DNA of 64,000 nt, taken from the NCBI RefSeq assembly GCF_019649055.1, contig NW_026570255.1:62001-126000 (forward strand). Reading direction: 5' to 3'. Shown here in pieces: positions 10,432-21,948 of the stretch; position 1 is the stretch's first letter, and every line of letters starts with the position of its first letter. The DNA is from Paramacrobiotus metropolitanus (Eukaryota; Tardigrada; Eutardigrada; Parachela; Macrobiotidae). Below the pieces are notes generated by a model. That model did not search any database, was not told where the DNA came from, and saw only the letters and a list, made by a program, of their open reading frames with translations. Made by a program: the position numbers and the translations under genes.

Positions 10432-11822
10432 ATGACCTGCCGCACTGTAACGCAGCACAGCGGCGTCCTGTATCCGATCGTCCTATTATACGAAATTCCT
10501 ACGGAGCGCTTCGAGAAGAGCTCCAACGGCTGCGGCTACTGGATCTACACGGCTGATATCAGTGTGGAGGAGCAGCCGCAGCACACCGGCATTCCGCCGA
10601 CCGTCTGGTGCATCACCATCACCGTCAACCAGACCAACGGCGTCGCCTCCGCCAAGATCGAGCCCTGCATCGAGCGCACACAACTGACCAGCCCGGAAAC
10701 GATACGCGTGGAGTGCGCGGTCAGCGGAACCGTGAGGTAATTATTCAGCCATTTATGCCAATAATTTTAACATTATGTTTTTATTGTACCAGTCACAACA
10801 GTACTTAGATCATTTTTGCCTCCTTCTTGTTGCTTAATTTTCCAGGTTTCATGAGTGATTTTTTTGCAGTCTTTCTTCCTTATGCTTCGAAATTCGTAAG
10901 CGAAGTTTTAACTATGTATACACCAGTGTTTACTTAAATGTACATTATACTCAAGAAATAAATTATGTATCCATACTAAAATTTATATATACTTTTACTA
11001 TGTATACGTATCGTTAAATGTACTGTATGCTTAAAGTGATCAAACTACCGTACGAGACGAAACGAAATAAGTTACTGTAGTTCAAATAAACTTGATTTAC
11101 AAAAAGAATTTTAGGAGAGAACGCAGCAACGTAAATTAATTATATTATGTCTTGGTTATAGTGCAGGTTACGGTGACAAATTCGAGGTAACGATCGGGCC
11201 GGACGGCTGGGCCAGCCAGGAGACCGCCCGCTCCGTCTCCGTCCCCATCGACTCCGACTACTACGCCCTGTGCCGCACCAGCCACTGTCGCCTACGCAGC
11301 CGCGCCACCGTCTACGCCAGCCTGGCGTTCTACACCCAACCCGACCGCGGACGCACCGCCGCCCACCAGCGTCAGCTGCTCCACAGCCTGGGCCACCTGT
11401 TGGACAGCGGCCGGTCCGCCGACTGCACCGTAGTCTCCCGCGAGGGCAAAGAGTTCCCGGCGCATCGCGCATTGCTCGCCGCGCAGTCCCCGGTGTTCGA
11501 TGCCATGTTCCACGCCGAGATGAAGGAGCGGGCATCCGGGGTGTGTCGGGTGGAGGAGAGCGCGGAGATCGTGGCGGCGCTGCTGCGGTTTGCGTACACG
11601 TGTTGCGGAACCCTGGAGCAAGGGGAGCGGATGGAGGAGCTGCTGGAGGCGGCGGATAAGTATGATATGCGGGAGTGGCGAGCGCACTGCGAGGATGTTA
11701 TGGCGGATGGTCTCAATGTGGAGAATGCGCTCCGGTATCTGGTCTTTGCCAAGGAACGCGGGCTGAAGAAGCTGAAGGTCAAGGCGGCGCAGTTTATCGG
11801 GGAGAACTGCGTTGAAATTTAA
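10432..11822 (+). CDS. MATH-like/BTB domain protein (speckle-type POZ-like)
   Basis: Two exons, 10432-10736 and 11162-11822, joined in phase 2 across a 425-bp GT-AG intron, give 321 residues. The first ~170 residues look like a beta-rich MATH-type domain (CGYWIYTADISV, VWCITITVNQ, FEVTIGPDGW). A clear BTB/POZ domain follows at about 180-290 (SADCTVVSREGKEFPAHRALLAAQSPVFDAMF, then EIVAALLRFAYT and LLEAADKYDM), ending in a short BACK-like helix region (ENALRYLVFAKERG). Proteins of this kind bring substrates to CUL3 ubiquitin ligases through the BTB. The start is the first ATG of the open frame. The MATH assignment is weaker than the BTB. Codon use is GC-rich, especially in the BTB part. Confidence 0.8.
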
Positions 11823-12501
11823 ATGTCAAGCCATTCCATGACAGGAAAACACCGGCTTTTTGTATCATAGTTATTGGTATAACCAATTTCCAGCGATAAT
11901 AGTAATTCTACGCTTGCTGTGTGAAGCAGTTTGTAGGTTTCGGCACGTTTCGTATCGACAACTTCGATTTTTTGAAGGCAACCGTGCAAAGCTGGTATAA
12001 ACTCGTAGATTAGTCATTTCGGAAGTTGGGTTAAGAAAGCGCGACGATCGAACAAAATTTAATGGGTTCGTTACGAACAGCGATACTACTAAATGTTGGT
12101 GAAATGGAAAGTACTGAATGTTAGGCTTACGAAACAGTCAGACCAAGAAGTTGTCTGTTACAAAAAGCAGTGAAATAAATCCCAATCACTGCCCGTACAT
12201 CCCGATTGGGCGAAATGCTGTGCGATATATTTTTCCGAAAATTCTCGTTCACTTTTGGGGTATAAGGAAACGTCGTGCCCAAACTTTAAACAGATCCATC
12301 GAATCCAAATACAAATGTAGTAACAATGAAATAGCATAAGAGATGCAGTGAATCGGATCGAAACAGGAAAGTTGCATAGCACAAACGAATTAGTTTCATG
12401 CGTCTAGTATCACTGAACCACAACCTAAGACTAGTAGCGCACGGTGGACTCGGCCGATAAATGAAATAACGTGGAGCAGAATTTGCTGGCCTTCACGCAG
12501 A
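11823..12501. other. no gene seen
   Basis: Intergenic stretch between the 3' ends of two convergent genes (BTB on plus, F-box family on minus). No supported feature. Confidence 0.5.
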
Positions 12502-14308
12502 TCACCATCCAATCCGAGCTGCCCACTTTTGCAGTTGAACGAGGAAGTGCAGGCACAGCAGCGACAACTTCTGCAGATGCACATCTTCCAATCCGTCCAC
12601 GCACCACTTCGTCCCGTTGTAATGCGCCGACGGATGCGGACCGGCCAACTGCAGTACGCCCAGCATCTGTAAAACCAATCGGCACTTCAACGTCGTCCAC
12701 GTCGTAATAGAAACTGGATGTAAAACACGCATGTCTACCTTGCAGAAGACTTTCTTCACTTCTTCCTCGCGTCTCGGATTCCCGTCCACTTGCAACCGCT
12801 GCAGCAGATTCGACAGCAACTGCAGCTTCTTCTTACTTGGCCGCGACACTGCCGCCTCCATCGCTTCCAAGAATGCGCTGTGGAAAGCACCACCGAGCGG
12901 CAATCGAGCGCTGGCAACGTTGATGGACATGGAAGCACCATAGTCAGGCTTCCAGTTCAGCGACACATCCCCGTTAACGATGTGGAGGGAATCGCACGGC
13001 AGGCTGCCGCTGATGGCGAGGAAATCCTCCAGCCAATAAAAATGCAGTTCCGGCTTGGGCAGACCTTCCCAGGTATGAGCGGTTCTCGTAGTGCCGTGTA
13101 TCAACAAGCGAAGTTGGACGTTAAGCAGATGAAGGCAACGCAGGCGGATGCCGGGCTGATGGTCCGCCACGTACTGGATCATGTCGCACACCAGCATCGC
13201 GTAGTCCGTACTCATCCGCTTGTCAGACAAACACTTAGCGACCACTCGCTGCGTGCCGGGGCGTAGGCAGTGGTATAGAGTCGCAAAGCCAAGAAACGCT
13301 TCGCGTGTGGTGGTGCGGATGACGATCGTTGAACGTAGCACTGGCGCATCCACGATGCAGTTCCATGTTCCGCAGACAGAACGCAGTTTATTCTGTTCCA
13401 CAGTGTCCAATAGGGAGAAGGCTTCCTGCCACAGTTCGGTTGGCAGCGCCACCTGCGTCATCTCGCAGTTGATGGCAGGGGTTGTGTCCGGAGGCCTCAT
13501 GGCTGCGCGGATAAAATTGGTATGGAAAATGTCGTTTTCACTCTGAAAAGCACAGCGACACACGGTAGTAGAAGGAGTGCTTCGGCCCAGAAACCAGTTT
13601 ACCACAGACTTGGGGCGAATCGCTACTTGGTGGGATAATAATGACTTTCATTTGTCTGGGATCAAAAACACAACGATCTCTTACCGACTCTTCTTCGGGT
13701 TCTTCAATCTGGTAGATGTATTGCAGCTTGCCGTTCACGAGGTCCACCGCCACGACGAAAGAGTAGCGTTGAATCCATTTGTCGTCATTCAATCGTTTGA
13801 TCAGCGCCTCGGTTTCTTCCGCCGACGGCGAGCGAAATTCTTCGCCCAGGTCCACAATGCCCTGCTTTAACACGCCTGGCGTAACGGAAGCGAATTGGTG
13901 GCAGTCTTGCTGATATCCGCGAACGCGCTGGATCGGGACGATGTCGGTGTGCGGTGTTCCCGTGTCTGGACTTTTCCAATGGACGATAGCTGCGTTGAAA
14001 TACTTAGTGGTCAGACCGCGTCCAATCTGCAGCAATTCTCCGGCCACCCAGACCCAGGGACCGGCTGGCGTCTCCGGCACCAGAACCTTCCCCGGGTTGA
14101 AAGAGCGGTGACGAGCATTACGAAGCTCTGTAAGCCAGCAAGAAGACGTTTGTTCTGCAAAATAGACGCGCTCGAATGGCGCGTATTCACGTCGCCGATT
14201 GAGACAGTGCAGGTCGATGACGAGGCCATCCTTCGCTACTCCCACCACGTGCCCGTAGCGTAGCCGCTGATCATTGCCCCGCACGAAAACGGCGTTGAAA
14301 TCAGCCAT
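12502..14308 (-). CDS. FMRP-like/F-box family protein, three exons, open
   Basis: Exons 13685-14308, 12739-13542 and 12502-12666 join in phase 0 across introns of 142 and 72 bp (GTAAGA...CAG; GTAGAC...CAG) to give 530 residues. The N-terminal module has both barrel-like units (AVFVRGNDQRLRYGHVVGV, GLVIDLHCLNRRREY; then VLVPETPAGPWVWVAGE ... HTDIVPIQRVR) and the KH0-like segment (VVAVDLVNGKLQYIYQ). Exon 2 carries the F-box (ALPTELWQEAFSLLDT, LRSVCGTWN) and LRR-like part (PGIRLRCLHL). Exon 3 has the C-terminal box (AGPHPSAHYNGTKWCVDG). The 72-bp intron is a multiple of three without stops, so the genomic frame stays open through it; splicing is inferred from the paralogues. Start at 14308 matches the paralogues; ATGs also lie upstream at 14320 and 14353. 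Confidence 0.82.
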
Positions 14309-15749
14309 TCCGCTGGGCATGATGGCTGACGTTCTGCACAAAATCAGATACACCGAAGATGGCTACAACGGTTGTCAATTTACCGACTAACAATCATTCG
14401 AGCTTGTAATACACAGACTGTGACAGACAGGTCAGAATCGCAATGATCTGGTTGGTAGAAAAGCGAATAACTTTATAGTACAAGAAACCAACACGTCATG
14501 GTGCACTTGCAGATTTGGATGCCAATGGATGGAGTGAAAAGCACCTGAGTAAAATGAACCGCTGCACTGAATGCAAGGCCGCTAGCTACGGTCTTTGCAT
14601 TTTAAAGACGCACTCCAGAACGGACCAGAAGTACGAAGAAATGGTGACTGTGAGAGTACTTCGCCGGACAACAATATCGGTACAGTACCTCTCCGTCGTT
14701 TAAGAGCGCATCCGGCTTAAGACGTTACATGATGCAAGTACAATACTATTTCCTCAGTTAAAAACAGCTTAAGCGTCCATCAGTTTTTAAGACCTACGTA
14801 TAAAGTATAGTGTATGACGCACTCGTACAAATGATGAACGAGTATCTTGTGGATCAAGATGATGTCCTATGGATAATTCGCCGTAGCAGCGGAATAGCAA
14901 TGTCCAGGGTTGTTGGTGTATTTAACATTTAGTTGTCTGGTTGGCACCATAGCGAGCATCGTATTCATAAAACATATTTCGCCGCTACATATACGACATG
15001 TAGTGCAGTGTTTTTGCGAGAAGAAGCTTACTTTCTAGTCATCACTGAAAAGAGGGAACAGCTAGCACCGGAACTGAATCCACGGCTGGGTATAACCGCA
15101 GTAGCCCACTGATGGCGTCATACGGAAGCAGGGTGGCCGTAGCAGATCCTGTCGATATTTTTATATATGTGCGAGGTTATTCCGTTAAGCAGTACTAACG
15201 CGAGGTATACTTTCCGCCAAGAGACACGTCTCAACACCGTCGGGAGGCCACGAATTAAAAAAAGAACCTTATCCATGAGACCGACAACATTGCTAGATTA
15301 AATTACAGTATATCGCTCACTCGATCCGCTAGTCAAGATCGAGTGAGCGGTTAGAAATCAAGTCAATCAAATACAATTTAAATACTCAACATACTCCTGT
15401 TGTGCTCCAGTCAATAAAATTCGTGTTTATTATACTTTCAGATCCGCTCTTGCGCAAGAACGAAGCCACATATGGAAGATGCAAATCTGCCGAATTTCTG
15501 AGCGGGGTTAGATAGTGAACAATGTAAAAGCATAACAAGCGGCGCTCGTAATGAATGCAGCACACAGAGAACGGAGTTTGCTTGAAAGCACCAATAAATC
15601 GAAAAGCACGGAAAGCAGCTGTATGTTAGTTGTTAAAAATCCGGGGACAAGAAAACCTCTTCAGAAATACGAATATCAGTGCATTCCGAGCGTTTTGAAC
15701 CAGCCGCAGCGACAGCCAACACCTTTTTCTTGGCAGACGAAATCGACTT
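14309..15749. other. no gene seen; one perfect hairpin
   Basis: No supported gene. A perfect 13-bp stem (CGCTCACTCGATC at 15314-15326, complement at 15337-15349) with a 10-base loop lies in the stretch. Confidence 0.5.
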
Positions 15750-15925
15750 GAGTAGGCGCGCAGTACGCGTCCGTTCAGCGCCGCCTGGGTAATCCCGGGC
15801 CAGGATGGTCAACTGCAGATTCCCCAGAACAACCCCATCCAAACGCCGAACGTCCACATCTCGCCAAAAGCGGCAAAGTTCAGGGCTCTCATATGTTCCG
15901 TAGCTGCAACATACGAAATAAAATT
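15750..15925 (-). pseudogene. tyrosine-kinase C-lobe fragment (second copy)
   Basis: On the minus strand, after an acceptor-like TGTTGCAG, the sequence encodes YESPELCRF. In a shifted frame it gives EMWTFGVWMGLFWGICS and then LTILARDYPGGAERT...RLLKS. This resembles the APE motif, subdomain IX (DVW.FGV.LWE) and subdomain X (L...ARPYPG...V...L..G) of tyrosine kinases. The pieces sit in different frames, so it is a fossil. It shares sequence with 1141-1340, so both come from one source gene or a repeat that captured it. Confidence 0.4.
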
Positions 15926-16388
15926 GGGAAGCAAAAGGAACAGATTCAACGCAGCATATCAGATTCATAGCAGTTTTTCCGATTTAAAATAAACTTCAAA
16001 ATTTCAAAATTCATTCGAGAATTGCGGAAAAGCGCTACGAACTTGAAATTGATTTACTTCCGACTTTATGGCCATGTGTCTTTTACAGTTAAGTTTGAAC
16101 AAGATCGGGTAATAACCAGACTTTTGGTACACAACAATGCATTTAAACTTTTCGCCCATTTCAGTTCGTCATATCTCGACAACCGGATGTTGCGCGAGCA
16201 AACCGTTTTCAGAACAGTGTATACAAATCGTTTATCTTCAGAATGACATAAGGTGTTTCTAGAGGATGACATAAAGTGCTAGTACTAAAACGTCATTCGG
16301 AGTGCGCAACGTAAAGTTTAAGTGTGTGTAAACCATTTTTAACACCTTGTACCGGCTACTACCGGGCTACGCTCCTTAATCAGCAAGC
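15926..16388. other. no gene seen
   Basis: No supported coding region or repeat. Confidence 0.5.
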
Positions 16389-16603
16389 TTACAATTTAAG
16401 CAGATGTCGAAGCTCGCGCCACTGCGGCTTCCGATATGGCACCGTTTTCACCCATTGGGCATGGAGAGCCATGACGCGCTGCTTTACCGCGGGATCCACC
16501 GGAGGACAGTTGGCCTCTAACGCCAATTTGAACTGCTGCATACATTCTGCTTTTTCCTCTTTACTTTCGGCATACGGAAAGCTCATCGCGGGAATCCTAA
16601 TGC

Positions 16604-19242
16604 TCATAAAGAAAGACCCTTAGATTCGACAACTCCCGGCATTGGATGCTGAAATGCACTACCGACAATGTCCGTCGAGTAAGACGAACAGTCAAAATCC
16701 ACCGTGTAATTTCGGATGAACAACCGTTGGCAGACGTTCGTGAAATCCAGCGGATAGAAATACATAACACTCAAACGGTCATCTTCGGGATCTTGTTCTT
16801 TTCTGGGATTGGCTCGGCTCACACGCACCCGCAGATTCATCAGCATGATCAGCCGGAGTATGCATCGGATTTGTAACAGCTGTACAATAAGGGTCAGATA
16901 ATTGAGAGGGATGCCATCTGTATTGCGGTGGAAGAGATTGTACAAAACCAGTGCGTGAGTGTTGACGTTAACGGTGTGGTGCAGCAAGCGCGCTAGCAGG
17001 TACCCTTCCGTAGTTCGTTGCAGCGGCCATTGCGAACTGAGATTGGCCAAGTCCAGGATGATGCACGCGTCGGCTGCGGGATCCGGCAGCAAAAAATCCC
17101 ACAGTGCACAGGTTCTGTAACAGTTAATTAGCGGTATTGTGAACAAATTGCTTATTATTGTGCACGAGATTCTGAAACGAGTGGTCACGAACACTGCATC
17201 CGAAGGACGTAAGATTAATACGTATTAGTGTTGGTCCGTTATACGTGATCGCACGTAGTAGATAAAAATCCTTTAAATACACCTGCGGAATATGCACTCA
17301 CCGTTTCGCTCTGACTTTAGAGTGGATATCGAGGGATTCCAGGACGAGCGACATGACTTCAGGCGGCAGGCCCTCGAACAATTCATGATCTGCTGTACAG
17401 CCTATACCATATGAATCGAATTTTATGTGCACTTGCATATAATGCATCTACATGGTTACAATTGACATATACATAGATCAGCATATACATATACATAACC
17501 GGGGAAGCATGCTCGCAATATTATTTAAGCGCTTGTCGATAAAAGTTCAACGGGGTAGCGCGGCGTCTGCGCTGGGCACGATGGAAGGGATTGATAAACC
17601 GAATAAAATTTTCTTGTTGCAGTTTTTGTGGTCCTTTCATTATTTTGTCTTAAGTTTGATTTGGCCAACAAAGTTTTGTATATACATAATAGGGAATTTG
17701 CATTTAAATATAGATATAGATATATATTTGGTCATATACATATTACAATACATTACGTACAGATATACATATACCGTACATAAACAGTTACTAACATAAT
17801 TATGCATATACCTAATAATTACATATAAATAATATAGACATGTATTTACACAAGTTTAAGAGCCACAAAAAGACCGGGTGCGCGCAGAATATCCGACGGC
17901 TTTTTTGAACTTCAAAGAAGCCGCGCTATTGTTTACGGCTTCCGCCATTTTGGTGGCTCTTAAACTTGTGTAAATACAGTACACATACACACATATATAC
18001 ATATATACACATATACACATATCTATACACTTATACAAATACATATGCATTAATGCATATACTCATAAAAGTACAAATACAACTGCATATTATACACATG
18101 CATGTACATATCCATTTTATATATATACGTATACAAACACGATATTGCATGTACTGTATTTACACAAGTTTAAGAGCCACAAAAAAGACCGCGCGCAGAA
18201 TATCCGACGGCTTTTTTGAACTTCAAAGAAGCCGCGCTATTGTTTACGGCTTCCGCCATTTTGGTGGCTCTTTAACTTGTGTAAATACAGTACAATTTCT
18301 GTATACATATGCAGTCACATTTCGGTAAATTAGGTTTCTCCTTATTTTGCAATCGCAAAGAATGCTATGTTAAATGTTTCGGTAATTCTGTGAATGTCCC
18401 CTACCGGATATCGTATACCGGCCATCAGGGCATCGCTCTGGCCTTCCATAGTACTGAGACAGATAATGTTCCACACCAGCGGAAATTCTCTCCGCAGTAT
18501 TAATTGTCCACGACATCGGTTCCCATCCGTTTGGGCAGGCGAACGGCGCTATGTGCGAGCACTGCATGTGCCCAATCAAGAAATATATAGTTGTCGCATC
18601 TATGCGCACAAACAACCAGTCCTTCATCTGATACTCTCTCTCCCGTTTTCCCCCTCGGAACACCATATCCAGCATCCGCGTAAGACGATATTCGTCAATA
18701 TTCAACAGTTCCAAGGTCTTGGCAGGGATGATCACTTTCTTTAGGCGGAGCGACTCGTCTACTTCGTCCGTTGGAAACCGCGGGATGCTTTCAATATCGA
18801 CCATTTGCCAGCGATGTACAATGTGAAACTCTTGCCCGTGATCCAAAGAATTCACAACGACGCAACTGAGTAGCAGATTCGCCTCCATACTGTTCTGCAC
18901 CAGTTTCCCTGGGCGGTATACATAGGGACCAGTGGGAGTGTTACGCAGTGCAACATACACCGGTTTGTCCCTCATTATTTTATGGAGAAGATCGTACGGT
19001 TTCCAAGGAAAGGTCTGCGCTTTCTTAACAGGAACCCAGCACGGCGGAATATCGGCACAATCGAAATCTATAAAGAGACGATAGCCGTCCGCGTCTTGAC
19101 ATGTATCTTCGTCCGTGTCTTGTACGAATCCCAGGTAGAGTTCGTCGGCAATCAAATTAACCATCACCACATTGCCGAGGTTAAAAAGTCCACGACGTCG
19201 TCCCGTCGAGAAATACGCGTTAAGAGCAGGCTGAAACGCCAT
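16604..19242 (-). CDS. divergent F-box family member, three exons
   Basis: Exons 18405-19242, 17302-17392 and 16604-17114 join in consistent phases (1, then 2) across introns of 1012 and 187 bp, giving 479 residues. Exon 1 has the family's N-terminal layout but is strongly diverged: GNVVMVNLIADELYLGFV / YRLFIDFDC, then VYVALRNTPTGPYVYRPGK, and a KH0-like stretch ending DWLFVRIDATTIYFLIG. The F-box is split across exons 2 and 3 (GLPPEVMSLVLESLD / VRAKR / TCALWDFLL). The usual DPRPS-type C-terminal box is not found. A downstream open frame on the same strand (16390-16607; YRKPQWRELRHLLKL) could be a further 3' exon, but no phase-compatible splice was found. The first intron holds two MITE copies and a TACATA-type microsatellite. 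The organisation supports common origin of the three N-terminal units. Confidence 0.68.
17841..17978. mobile_element. MITE copy 1 (~138 bp)
   Basis: Starts TGTATTTACACAAGTTTAAG and ends in its inverted complement, giving ~26-bp terminal inverted repeats; the inside is the same as the copy at 18155-18289 apart from a few changes. No coding capacity. Flanks GACA and GTAC do not form an obvious target duplication. Confidence 0.8.
18155..18289. mobile_element. MITE copy 2 (~135 bp)
   Basis: Second copy of the element at 17841-17978 with the same ~26-bp terminal inverted repeats, same orientation. Directly flanked on both sides by GTAC, a possible 4-bp target-site duplication. The superfamily is unclear. 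Confidence 0.8.
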
Positions 19243-20913
19243 TTGTGGATTGAATGGGGCACTTGCAAAGTGTGCGAATTTGCAGGATTAACTTTCTGGA
19301 TACAGGAGCCCAAGTTTAAGTGCACTGCGCTGAGTTGAAATAGCACACTGAGCAGAGCACAAAGCAGGCTTTCTAAACGATAATCCAGCAAGAGAAAATC
19401 AATAGGCTGTATCGTCTAGACTCTTCTTCATAACGCAGTAGGTAGTGCTGACTACACCATATAATGTGCTTTCGCAGACGGTGACGTATGGGGAGAAGTA
19501 CACATCGGTTCTCGGTACGTACGTTTGAACTCCTGTACCCCTTTACCTGCAACTCATGGGAAGTTATCTAGCCATCTCTATCTGTGATTCGTTACTACAG
19601 ACTCTGTACTTGTACATAGCCATGTATATGATGCGGTCATAAGACAAAGTCTATATAAGCATAAAGCAGATAATAGGCTACGGTTTTCCCTAGTATCGGA
19701 TTACGGTCGGATTTAGTCTTACTCTTTCTGATTTCCTTGAGTTGTGAAATGCGTTGTGAGTTAATAAGGGGCAGCATCTTCCGAGTTGATTGACATTCAT
19801 AGTCATATTTACGGATTATAGCGTAACTGCCGCATGGTTTGCTCGTGGCTTAACTGGTTACTCATGCCTAACCCACGTAGTAAACGCAGTACCCGCGACC
19901 GGAAGTTAGACTCGTGTTCCTGAAGGGTCCCGGCTTAGGGATTCCTGACCGTTCTACCCATCATATTCCGCATCGTTCAGAATCACCATAACCCAGTTGA
20001 AATAGGAGTGTTCTTCTTATTGAGTCGTGGATGGGAATTGGATGAAACTCTACCTTGCCGTAGCTAGTCTTATTCTACCACGACTACGGAATACTCTGCA
20101 CAGACAAAGCATAGCTCTGAAACGCTTTTTAATACTATTATGAGTTGCAGTCGCATAACAATACCATATGCACACTTGCAGCAACACTGTTACGCCGCAA
20201 ATGTGAGTACAGTTTGTGCTAATACCGGTATACATAGATAGATATTATATTTCTACGTTCTGTCGCTCTGTACGTCGTACCTGTAATCATCCACCGGACG
20301 TGCTCGAATCGAACAGAAAATCAGTAATGCAATAAAGAATGTAAAAATCAAAGGGGATGAAATAAAACTTATAAAGCAAACGAATTTGTCCTTACAATTC
20401 TGAAAAGGGAGCGTTCAACATAACCACGAACACGGCAAATATAATGTACAATATTAGCATACTTGTGCATGCGAATGCATAGAGAGAGACTCCGTTCCGT
20501 CTACTCTAAAGGTCAGACACCGTCGTACCTTAAATGGCAGCGTAAACTCTAATAAAAATGCTTGCCACCGAAATCTGACTGCGAGATTTTCGCCGTAGCC
20601 TTTGATGTCGACACTTTTTCGGAAGCAGTTTAGAAGCAAAGTAGTTTTGGCAAAACCGAGAAAGAATCTACAAGATCGGTTGCATCATTAACGACTCAAA
20701 AGGACCGCTTTCGCGGGAGCATGCTAATGGCTGCAACACGTTTTCAATAACTTTCCGCTGTTTTCGTAATAGCCTTGTTTTAAGCAGTTTTGAAGTACCG
20801 TTAGCGCATTGCACTGGGTCCAACCGGAAGGCAGTTGAGTGCATCCTGAACGTGCAAAGCGTAGTGCGTGCATCCCTGCGTAGTGCGACTAGCGAACTGT
20901 AGTGCAGTGCATT

Positions 20914-21071
20914 ACAAGCTTGTCCGGTAATTTCTGCCGGTTCAAAACAGCGAGATACACAAATTTGCGTGTTACGCCAAACGTAATGTAGTGGCAATCG
21001 CTATAGCGCAAATTCCGCGCTAAATATGTGCTATCTGTACCTTTACGACAGAAATTACCGGACAAGCTTGT
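20914..21071. repeat. 23-bp perfect inverted repeat
   Basis: ACAAGCTTGTCCGGTAATTT at 20914 is repeated in reverse complement ending at 21071, 112 bp apart. It may be the ends of a very small MITE; no target duplication is evident. Confidence 0.6.
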
Positions 21072-21357
21072 ACAAGCCGGACTACAAACTGAGCATATAA
21101 AGGTAAAGGTTGAGCGAAAAGCGCACTTAGAATGATGCCACCACATTACATTTAACGCAACAACAGGTTACACTCCGTAGTTAGATCGCCAGTGTACTGC
21201 ATCGACTTTAATTAGCCACTACCCTCTAGGCGACTCCGGTTAATCTATTAAAATATTTGGTGTGCACTGGCAAATTCCACGCCAAATGCTTGTTACGGGC
21301 CTAAATGGTGCAGGGTAGCGTGCAGTGGTATGAAGTTAGTCAAGTTTGGCGCAACAC

Positions 21358-21502
21358 GAAATTTGTTACTCTCGCTTTATCAGTTTATGGTCAATTTGTT
21401 GCCTGGATTTTAAACAAAATTTCTAGTAAAAAGTAAATTTGTTATTCTCGCTGTATCAGTTTATCATCAGTTTGTTGCCTGGCTTGTAAACAAAATTTCT
21501 AG
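21358..21502. repeat. two-copy tandem duplication, ~76 bp
   Basis: The unit AAATTTGTTA(C/T)TCTCGCT... ending ACAAAATTTCTAGT occurs twice in a row with about 90% identity by eye. Confidence 0.7.
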
Positions 21503-21609
21503 TGGACTGTAGCGACGCTAGCGGTAAATGACCCTTCTAGGCGCTTTTGCTGTCTCTATTTAAATCGCACCGCAAAAGCAGGTGATTAAAACAGATACAG
21601 CAAACGCAG

Positions 21610-21948
21610 CTTATATCGCTTCAGTGCCGACAGAATTGTACACGGAGGTCTTTTCGTATCTGGATACTGTAACGCAGATGAAGATCGCCAGCACCCGGAA
21701 CACGCTGCGTCACAGGGATCGGGAAGTTCGGGATGAGTTCACGGCGGATCTCCGTGGGTGACACCCTCACACTCCAACGTGATAGTGTACCGCGTTAAGT
21801 GGATATCTCCACACTGCAGATTGCCGCACGTGCTGATGAAATCCGCAAGGTTAATGCTGACGTTACGAGACGGTGCACGTAGCCGATGCAGCGCAAAAGC
21901 GGAGGTCTCCGTATCGGATTCTGTATCGTAGCGGATACCGATCCTCAA
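21610..21948. pseudogene. rearranged F-box family fragments, two orientations
   Basis: On plus, 21625-21685 encodes the F-box core VPTELYTEVFSYLDTVTQMK. On minus, 21948 downward encodes the LRR-like part (RLRAPSRNVSINLADFIS, then QCGDIHLTRYTITLECE and IPVTQR). The latter matches the gene at 58947-61003. In a normal gene both lie on one strand, so this is an inverted, truncated remnant with a head-on junction near 21690-21710. Confidence 0.65.

Larger units (their letters stand above)
17400..18310. repeat. TACATA-type microsatellite in intron
   Basis: A long AT-rich stretch with repeated TATACA/TACATA units fills most of the first intron of the divergent F-box gene. It surrounds and separates two nearly identical MITE copies. 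Confidence 0.75.
19243..21609. other. no gene seen; tRNA-like box, inverted repeat, tandem duplication
   Basis: No protein gene is supported. Three structures stand out: a pol III A-box-like TGGCTTAACTGG at 19846 with a degenerate B box near 19902; a perfect 23-bp inverted repeat (20914-20936 and 21049-21071); and a ~76-bp tandem duplication (21358-21433 and 21434-21502). Confidence 0.5.

Noticed and set aside
11270-11659. Long Arg/Pro-rich alternative frames over the BTB exon
   Set aside because: They are frame shadows of GC-rich third positions in the BTB coding sequence.
19651-19658. TATATAAG as a TATA box on plus
   Set aside because: No coding region follows within several hundred bases, so the motif alone is not evidence.
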